Below, piece by piece: positions 57,266-64,000 of a stretch of DNA of 64,000 bases. Made by a program: the position numbers and the translations under genes. Location of the stretch: the NCBI RefSeq assembly GCF_049309525.1, contig NC_133371.1, positions 4,723,103-4,787,102 of the forward strand. The letters run 5' to 3'. This DNA is from Garra rufa (taxonomy: Eukaryota > Chordata > Actinopteri > Cypriniformes > Cyprinidae). The stretch's first letter is position 1, and each line of letters starts with the position of its first letter. Under the pieces are notes generated by a model. It did not search any database and was not told where the DNA came from. It saw only the letters and a list, made by a program, of their open reading frames with translations.

Positions 57266-58731
57266 AAAATGTTCAAAACAAACATCTCACACATACTCTT
57301 AATATTGTGACACGGACAGACAATTATGTCAAGATTTTTAGTGAACAGTGTCTTAAACTTCAGTCTGTTCATCACACAGAGGACTTGGAATACCACACAC
57401 AAGGCATATGAACTTCTCTTGCATACCTTTTGAAGTTTGAAAGCTTCAGTCATTCATTTAAATGGAAAAAAAGAGTATATAAGCAGTATTAAAAATCGGT
57501 ACTTTTGTGTTCCGTGGGAAAAACAAAAGTCATACAGGTTTGAAACAGCATGAGGGTGAACAAATGATGACATAATTTTCACTTTCAGGTGAACTAGTTC
57601 TATAAAGTTACTTGTCGATCAAAGTGGCACACAAAAAGACTACTCTGCAGTTTGATACAAAAAAATCAGAATCGGTTTCCCAAATTGTACAAATGACTAA
57701 TTGTCCTAAAAGCTCAAATATAAATTCTTTATATCATTCAGAGACGCTTTTGAAATACTTCTCTCCAGTCTAATGAACCCAAATAACTAATACTGCGTCT
57801 TTCACACTGATGTGTCACCGGGTGGCAGTGCAATTTAATTCACTTCATTCAATGCTTCAGTGGGGTGCATGTTTTTGGAAAGGTCACATAATCCTGCGGT
57901 TAACGCCAGCACATAGTGACTCGGTAGTTTTCAGTCGCTTTTTCTTAATTTAATACATCCATTGTGCTTCTTTACCATATTACTATCACTTTCTTTGCAG
58001 TGGGACACAAAATGATGTTTTGTTGTTGTATTTTTTTAATCAGTAAAATTCACCAAGAAAATTACAAGTTAAGTAAAAATATGCAGTTGTTATCTTCTGA
58101 CCCTTAAAAAAGTCTTCCGTTTCCATATAGTCTGGTCTCTGGTCTCATTCATGCATATAGACATTTACAGGTACAATTGAGGCAGCATTTTTTATTTTTT
58201 GTTGCATTTCTTCTTTTATAGTCACTGTAAGGTGGTGGACAAATTTTACTGAATAAACATTTGAATTCTATTTGAATTTAGAATATGTTTGTATTACAGT
58301 GCAAATACAACATTTATTTATGATTTTGTTGTGGTGCACTTGTGGTGTACTTGAAGTATATTTTTTACAACATGTATTCAGCATATTAATGCTAATTATT
58401 TTATTAACAGCATATTCAGAAATAATAATAAGTAGTTAATACATTATGGATATAAATAGTTTATAATAACTGGCAGATACATACATGGTGATAGTGTGTC
58501 ACATTCAATTACAGATGTGATTGTTATATTTTTTAGGAGCTCGTTTGCAAACTAATAACTTTAGTGTAGGAACATACATGTCCTTACCGTCCATACCCAA
58601 ATCTTCTTAGATGATCTCATGGGATGTGCATGCCATTCCGAGTTGCCCAGTGGTATATAGTGAGGAAAAAATTCATTTGATCCCTTGCTGGTTTTGTATG
58701 TTTGCCCACTGACAAAGAAATTATCAGTATA

Positions 58732-60236
58732 CAGTCGTGGCCAAAAGTTTTGAGAATGACACAAATATTAGTTTTCACAAAGTTTGCTGCTAAACTGCTT
58801 TTAGATCTTTGTTTCGGTTGTTTCTGTGATGTACTGAAATATAAATACAAGCACTTCATACGTTTCAAAGGCTTTTATCGACAATTACATGACATTTATG
58901 CAAAGAGTCAGTATTTGCAGTGTTGGCCCTTCTTTTTCAGGACCTCTGCAATTCGACTGGGCATGCTCTCAATCAACTTCTGGGCCAAATCCTGACTGAC
59001 AGCAACCCATTCTTTCATAATCACTTCTTGGAGTTTGTCTGAATTTGTGGGTTTTTGTTTGTCCACCCGCCTCTTGAGGATTGACCACAAGTTCTCAATG
59101 GGATTAAGATCTGGGGAGTTTCCAGGCCATGGACCCAAAATTTCAACGTTTTGGTCCCGAGCCACTTAGTTATCACTTTTGCCTTATGGCACGGTGCTCC
59201 ATCGTGCTGGAAAATGCATTGTTCTTCACCAAACTGTTGTTGGATTGTTGGAAGAAGTTGCTGTTGGAGGGTGTTTTGGTACCATTCTTTATTCATGGCT
59301 GTGTTTTTGGGCAAAATTGTGAGTGAGCCCACTCCCTTGGATGAGAAGCAACCCCACACATGAATGGTCTCAGGATGCTTTACTGTTGGCATGACACAGG
59401 ACTGATGGTAGCGCTCACCTTTTCTTCTCCGGACAAGCCTTTGCCCCAGTCCTCAGCAGTCCATTCGCCATACTTTTTGCAGAAGATCAATCTGTCCCTG
59501 ATGGTTTTTTTTGGAGAGAAGTGGCTTCTTTGCTGCCCTTCTTGACACCAGGCCGTCTTCCAAAAGTCTTGGCCTCACTGTGTGTTCAGATGCGCTCACA
59601 CCTGCCTGCTGCCATTCCTGAGCAAGCTCTGCACTGGTGGCACCTTGATCCCGCAGCTGAATCCTCTTTAGGAGACGATCCTGGCGCTTGCTGGACTTTC
59701 TTGGACGCCCTGAAGCCTTCTTAACAAGAATTGAACCTCTTTCCTTGAAGTTCTTGATGATCCTATAAATTGTTGATTTAGGTGCAATCTTAGTAGCCAC
59801 AATATCCTTGCCTGTGAAGCCATTTTTATGTAACGCAATGATGGCTGCACGCGTTTCTTTGCAGGTGACCATGGTTAACAATGGAAGAACAATGATTTCA
59901 AGCATCACCCTCCTTTTAACATGTCAAGTCTGCCATTCTAACCCAATCAGCCTGACATAATGATCTCCAGCCTTGTGCTCGTCAACATTCTCACCTGAGT
60001 TAACAAGACGATTACTGAAATGATCTCAGCAGGTCCTTTAATGACAGAAATGAAATGCAGTGGAAAGTTTTTTTCGGGATTAAGTTAATTTTCATGGCAA
60101 AGAAGGACTATGCAATTCATCTGATCACTCTTCATAACATTCTGGACTATATGCAAATTGCTATTATAAAAACTTAAGCAGCAACTTTTCCAATTTCCAA
60201 TATTTATGTAATTCTCAAAACTTTTGGCCACGACTG
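58732..60236 (-). mobile_element. Near full-length Tc1-like element
   Basis: Perfect-looking terminal repeats CAGTCGTGGCCAAAAGTTTT at both ends, with TA duplications at 58730-58731 and 60237-60238. 1,505 bp, close to the family norm of about 1.6 kb. The tip resemblance between the two ends suggests a rather recent insertion. Confidence 0.92.
58908..59872 (-). pseudogene. Tc1-like transposase with internal deletion and frameshifts
   Basis: Starts at 59872 (MVTCKETRAAIIALHKNGFT), with helix-turn-helix DNA binding (DIVATKIAPKSTIYRIIKNF) and the linker ASGRPRKSSKRQDR. After KVWRMDC there is a stop. A short deletion has removed the family's FSDE-type segment, and so the first catalytic Asp; RLVRRRKGERYHQSC follows directly in another frame. 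The second Asp (CIFQHDGAPCHKAK) and the Glu (NSPDLNPIENLWSILKRR) are intact, separated by a further frame change near 59165. Ends KKKGQHCKY. Inactive, though the ends could still be moved by an intact relative. Confidence 0.88.
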
Positions 60237-63200
60237 TATAATTGTAATGGTAAGTTTATTTAAACAGTGTGAGACAGAATAACAACAAAACAATCCAAAA
60301 AATGCATGTAATTTGCATGTTATTGAGTGAAATAAGTATTTGATCCCCTATCAATCAGCAAGGTTTCTGGTAACTGGTAACAAGCTGAGATTAGGAGCAC
60401 TTTCTTAAAGGGAGTTACCTGTATAAAAGACACCTGTCCACAGAAGCAATCAATCAGATTCCAAACTCTTCACTCTTCACACATGGCACAAGGCAATAAA
60501 GAAATGGTTCAAAAAGAAGCACATTAAGGCCCTGTAGTGTCCTAGTCAGTCTCCAGACCTTAATCTCATAGAAAATCTGTGGAGGGATCCAAACATCAGC
60601 CTCGAAACCTTAATGACTTGGAGAGGATCTGCAAACAGGAGTGGCACAAAATCCCTCCTGAGATGTGTGCAAACCATACAAAATCAGCAGGGGATCAAAT
60701 ATTTTTTTCCTCAATGTATATTATATTTTGAATAATATTTTGTAATCAAATATGTCTGTGAATTGACATGTTACCACATAAATCCCATTTTTTAAATTAC
60801 CCAACCATTTTTTGCTGAAAGTCAACATGAAAGCAAAATTGATGCTGTTTACTTGATTAACATGTTGTTGATCAGTGCACATGTGAATCCAAACAAATAT
60901 AGTTCATATTAGGAGCTAGTCATCATACAACGCCATTGTAGTTGATGGGTTAACAAAGCCAGTATAGCTCCACTTCCAACTATGAAAGTTTGAAACGAAC
61001 CACAGCTCTTCGGCAAACATGATTAGTCTCATCTAATTTTGCAGCAGAGAGTCTGTCAAGGTAATTAAGGGGAGCTCCAGCTGAAGAGACTACTTACCGC
61101 CCTAATGGGTTAGAGGTGCTGTCTGATCAAAAGGCCCTTTGCCTTATGAAGGTGATTAGTGATCTTCAGCACTGCATAAGAAGGATGACAGGGTTGGATT
61201 TCTGTCCACGTTAAAATAATGATGTCTGTGTAACTGCTATACAATTGCTCCTCATCTCTGGTCTCTGAGTGAAATATTTAGGAAGAAGTATTGCACATTG
61301 GAGCCGAAATTCATTAGAACTGTAGGTGGTTGTGTAATCGGTTGACTAGCATAAGTTAAAATCCTTGCAACTAGTTTGAGTTCAAATAGTATAGTTCTGA
61401 CTTTAACTAAAACAGACTGTGTGACTTTGAGGAATAATGCATGAATAATAGAGCTCCAAATGTACAATAGTATGCAGGTTCAAGAGACTTTATTTAAATG
61501 AAAACCACCTCTTTTGTCATTGCTCACGTGCAGCGATTGTCTGTCCATGTGCCGAGGTTGCCAACCCCTGTGGTAAAGGAATGTGACTGTCTAGGTTAGT
61601 TGAGATCTATTTATAGGGTCTGTGAGATTGTCGATTACCAAAGAAAATAATGTTTACTTGTCTCAGGGAAAAATTGCTTTCTATAATGCATGTACAATGG
61701 AGATTACAGGTCATGGCACTCTGAAGGGTTTATAAAACTGGAAAAATGTGTAAAGCCCTGCACACTACTCAAGCAATGTTTTGGTCAATCAACCTTCCTC
61801 AGGCTTCTAACACACGCAAAAGTATAAGCAAATTCAAAACCACTCATTAACAGTTATTACAGCTGTTGATAATAACACAGATCACAGCTATAATTATGCT
61901 AATTTGATCTAATATTGACTTTTTAAAACTTTTTTTTATGTACCAAATGACAATTGTTAAAAATAATTTGTGACAAAGGTCTTGTTAATGATTTTTTTTT
62001 GCACAAGGTAATTTAACAGTTTTTCAATAACAGAAGAATGTCCAAGTATGCTAACTGAGGTAAAAAGTGCCTCTTCTTTTGGGAGTGAAGGCACAATAAT
62101 TAACATGATAATAAATGAAGGTGTCCACCTTAAAATAATCATTGTGTTAATGAAACAATCATGTTAAAAAAATCATATTTATGGTTTTATATAATACAAT
62201 TTCAAATGCAATGCTCAGAATCTTTATTTTTAAAATCATTTTGTCTCTATGTTTTTAAAATGAATTTATTTTAATGATTTAACTTGTAAACTATACAAAA
62301 TGACCTTATAACACAAGCGTTCTCTATTCTTTTTCTATTCTTTTGACTTGTTTTCTTTTTATTTATTTAAAAAAATGACCCTTTAACACTAGTGTTCTCT
62401 ATTCTTTTTCTATTTTTTGACTTGTTTCTTAACACTAGTGTTAATTATATATATATATATATATAATATACAAAATAAAAAATATATAAATATAAATTAA
62501 TTTATTATTAATTAATGTATCTCTATAAATAGCTTGCCTTTTACCCTGTGTGTGAGGTAGCAGGCCTGTTTTGCCACTTCATACATTATAAGATTTTTAA
62601 ACAAGCCACTTCTATGTAATATATATATAATCGTGGTTAAACACACAAAAAGGGTGTGATTAATCAGATTAAAAATTTTGATATATTGACAACACTACAA
62701 AAAACCCCTGATTTTTCCATTTCTGTTTCCATTAATTTAAATGAATATAAACAGAATGTTTTAAGGGGCCTGAAAATGCTAACTTTTAACATGGTTATCA
62801 TCTCTGTGTAAACTATGAAATGTGAATTCGGCAACCGAAAGTATTTGGCTGAAAATGGATAAATAAGCGAAACAGCCAAATAAATTATCCCGAACAATGA
62901 TGTGACACGATCAAATAGAGGCGCACACTAATGCAGCAAACATGATGGCAGTGTGGAAGCATTTAAAACTGTCTGAGTAAGATGCAAAAATCATTCCAAG
63001 CACCGGCAGCAAGAGACTGTTTAGTATCGCATCGCATGTCTTCCGCGAGAAGACGAAGGGCTGGATGTTGCTGGTTACTGTATGATGACTGAAATTGTGA
63101 AATGGCCTTAAACTATTAGTAAATAAACAACAGAACGTTATGTTGTCTAATACGCGCACAAACTGTATGTGTTCTGACAGCGCTGCACCAGCTCCTTAGC

Positions 63201-63323
63201 CAGGGTTTCGAAGTCCAAAGCGTGAGGAAAATCTGCGTGATGAGAATCATTCATAAATCTGCTGCTGTCAGCAAAAAGTAGTATTAAGGTCTTCTTGTGG
63301 GTTTTCGCCAAAATAAAAGTCAA

Positions 63324-63553
63324 CACTGTAAAAAAGTTTTCACCAGATTCAACTTAAAAACCTAATTTCAGCAGCTGCCTTAAAATTTTAAGTTAGATCA
63401 GCTTAAAACTACAAGTCATTTTAACTTATTACAATAAAAATTAGTTGATTTAACTTGTGAGTTGAAATGACTTAAGTTGATTTAACTTAAAATTTTAAGG
63501 CAGCTGCTAAACTTAAGTTTTTAAGTTGAAACTGGTGAAAACGTTTTACAGTG
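63324..63553. mobile_element. CACTGTAAAA palindromic MITE, copy 2
   Basis: 230-bp palindrome, same family as 30570-30797, with the shared core GCAGCTGCCTTAAAAT. Confidence 0.8.
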
Positions 63554-64000
63554 AACATTCATAGATGTTAGTATTGTAATTTTACCGTTGTTCTGTAAAA
63601 TAAAATAAAAGACAAAAATAATTACAACAGCTCTATTAATACGTTTATTATAACATTCTTCTTTGCTCAGCAATGCTGCATTTTATTTGTACATTAAGTC
63701 ATCATTTGTACATTGTACATCACGTGCCTGATTCAAGAAGGGGGTCTTAAAAATGGCCAAAGAATATTATTTTACTAACTTATTAATTTTAAGTTAAATT
63801 GTGCTTTGTCGGTAGGCTTTAATGTCTACTAGAATGTTAAAAATGTTCAGAGTTAAGTAAATATTTTTTATTTGTTGTTTTGTAATTGATTTTTTATTAT
63901 GTTTTGAAAAGCAAGACAAAACTGTAAAAAGCACATTTTGGCTATTTAATTTATGCAATGGTGAAACAATTGGCAAAATACATAGGGGAAAAAACGCAAA

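Larger units (their letters stand above)
58658..60716 (+). mobile_element. Tc1-family deletion derivative split by another Tc1 element
   Basis: The outer parts (58658-58729 and 60239-60716) belong to the family of 37975-40117 (AGTATTTGATCCCC; GGAGTTACCTGTATAAAAG; GGGGATCAAATATTT), with TA at 58656-58657 and 60717-60718. About 550 bp of this element remains. It still shows the C-terminal sequence SQSPDLNLIENLWR (catalytic Glu kept, Pro to Leu before it) in a frame with stops. Confidence 0.8.
53654..64000 (+). other. Intron 1 of the arhgap42-like gene (start only)
   Basis: No second exon was found to the window end, so the intron exceeds 10.3 kb. Apart from the elements listed separately, 53654-54165, 55844-56687, 57266-58655, 60719-63323 and 63554-64000 hold no recognised feature. 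At 62298-62430 the unit TTCTCTATTCTTTTTCTATT is tandemly duplicated. 62980-63260 is CpG-bearing with short open frames of unknown meaning. Confidence 0.6.

Noticed and set aside
63180..63290. Second exon of the arhgap42-like gene
   Set aside because: The + strand frame hits stops and does not resemble the continuing BAR domain.

Overview
The window looks like a teleost nuclear genome, most probably a cyprinid fish. The evidence is AT-rich intergenic DNA packed with Tc1/mariner copies, hAT-type miniature elements with exact 8-bp target duplications, a DIRS-type tyrosine-recombinase retrotransposon, a tRNA-derived SINE and (TG)n/(GAGT)n microsatellites. No species call is possible from the sequence alone. 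No bacterial-style operon, CRISPR array or rRNA is present.

The only host gene I can support is one coding exon on the + strand at 53500-53653. It encodes the first 51 residues of a GRAF-family Rho-GAP, best matched to ARHGAP42. It has an in-frame upstream stop and a clean splice donor. The last ~10.3 kb is therefore intron 1, and the first ~53 kb is upstream intergenic DNA.

Layout. 1-6.9 kb: a truncated Tc1 element, a 1.55-kb TA-flanked element carrying a 400-bp hAT MITE, a solo LTR, two fold-back elements (one with a stem of about 330 bp) and a Tc1 deletion derivative. 9.5-12.1 kb: an 855-bp hAT-type element and a dispersed inverted-repeat element. 13.1-24.6 kb: the densest nest. A CACTCTTAAA MITE is split by other elements; beside it an old hAT copy is split by a second hAT element (8-bp duplication at 15583-15590 and 23469-23476), which is itself split by an apparently complete DIRS-like retrotransposon (16732-23050, minus strand). 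26-33 kb: degenerate tandem repeats, MITEs and Tc1 remnants. 35.4-37.9 kb: a young non-autonomous LTR retrotransposon (332-bp LTRs differing at 2 positions, 5-bp duplication) whose body is almost entirely a 30-bp minisatellite read as a 10-residue protein repeat. 38-40 kb: a Tc1 pseudogene split by a hAT element. 45-52 kb: MITEs, a SINE with an 11-bp duplication, a Tc1 remnant and an LTR-like block holding a hAT MITE. 54-63.6 kb (intron): further MITEs and a Tc1 copy nested inside another Tc1-family derivative.

The DIRS element has three minus-strand genes in the usual order: gag-like, RT/RNase H with a methyltransferase-like tail, and tyrosine recombinase. All catalytic residues I checked are present. 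Its internal complementary region reproduces both element ends exactly, which fixes its termini. No wholly new system was recognised. The strongest leads are the long same-strand overlapping open frame and the 229-bp tandem repeats of the DIRS element, and the minisatellite-built LTR element.
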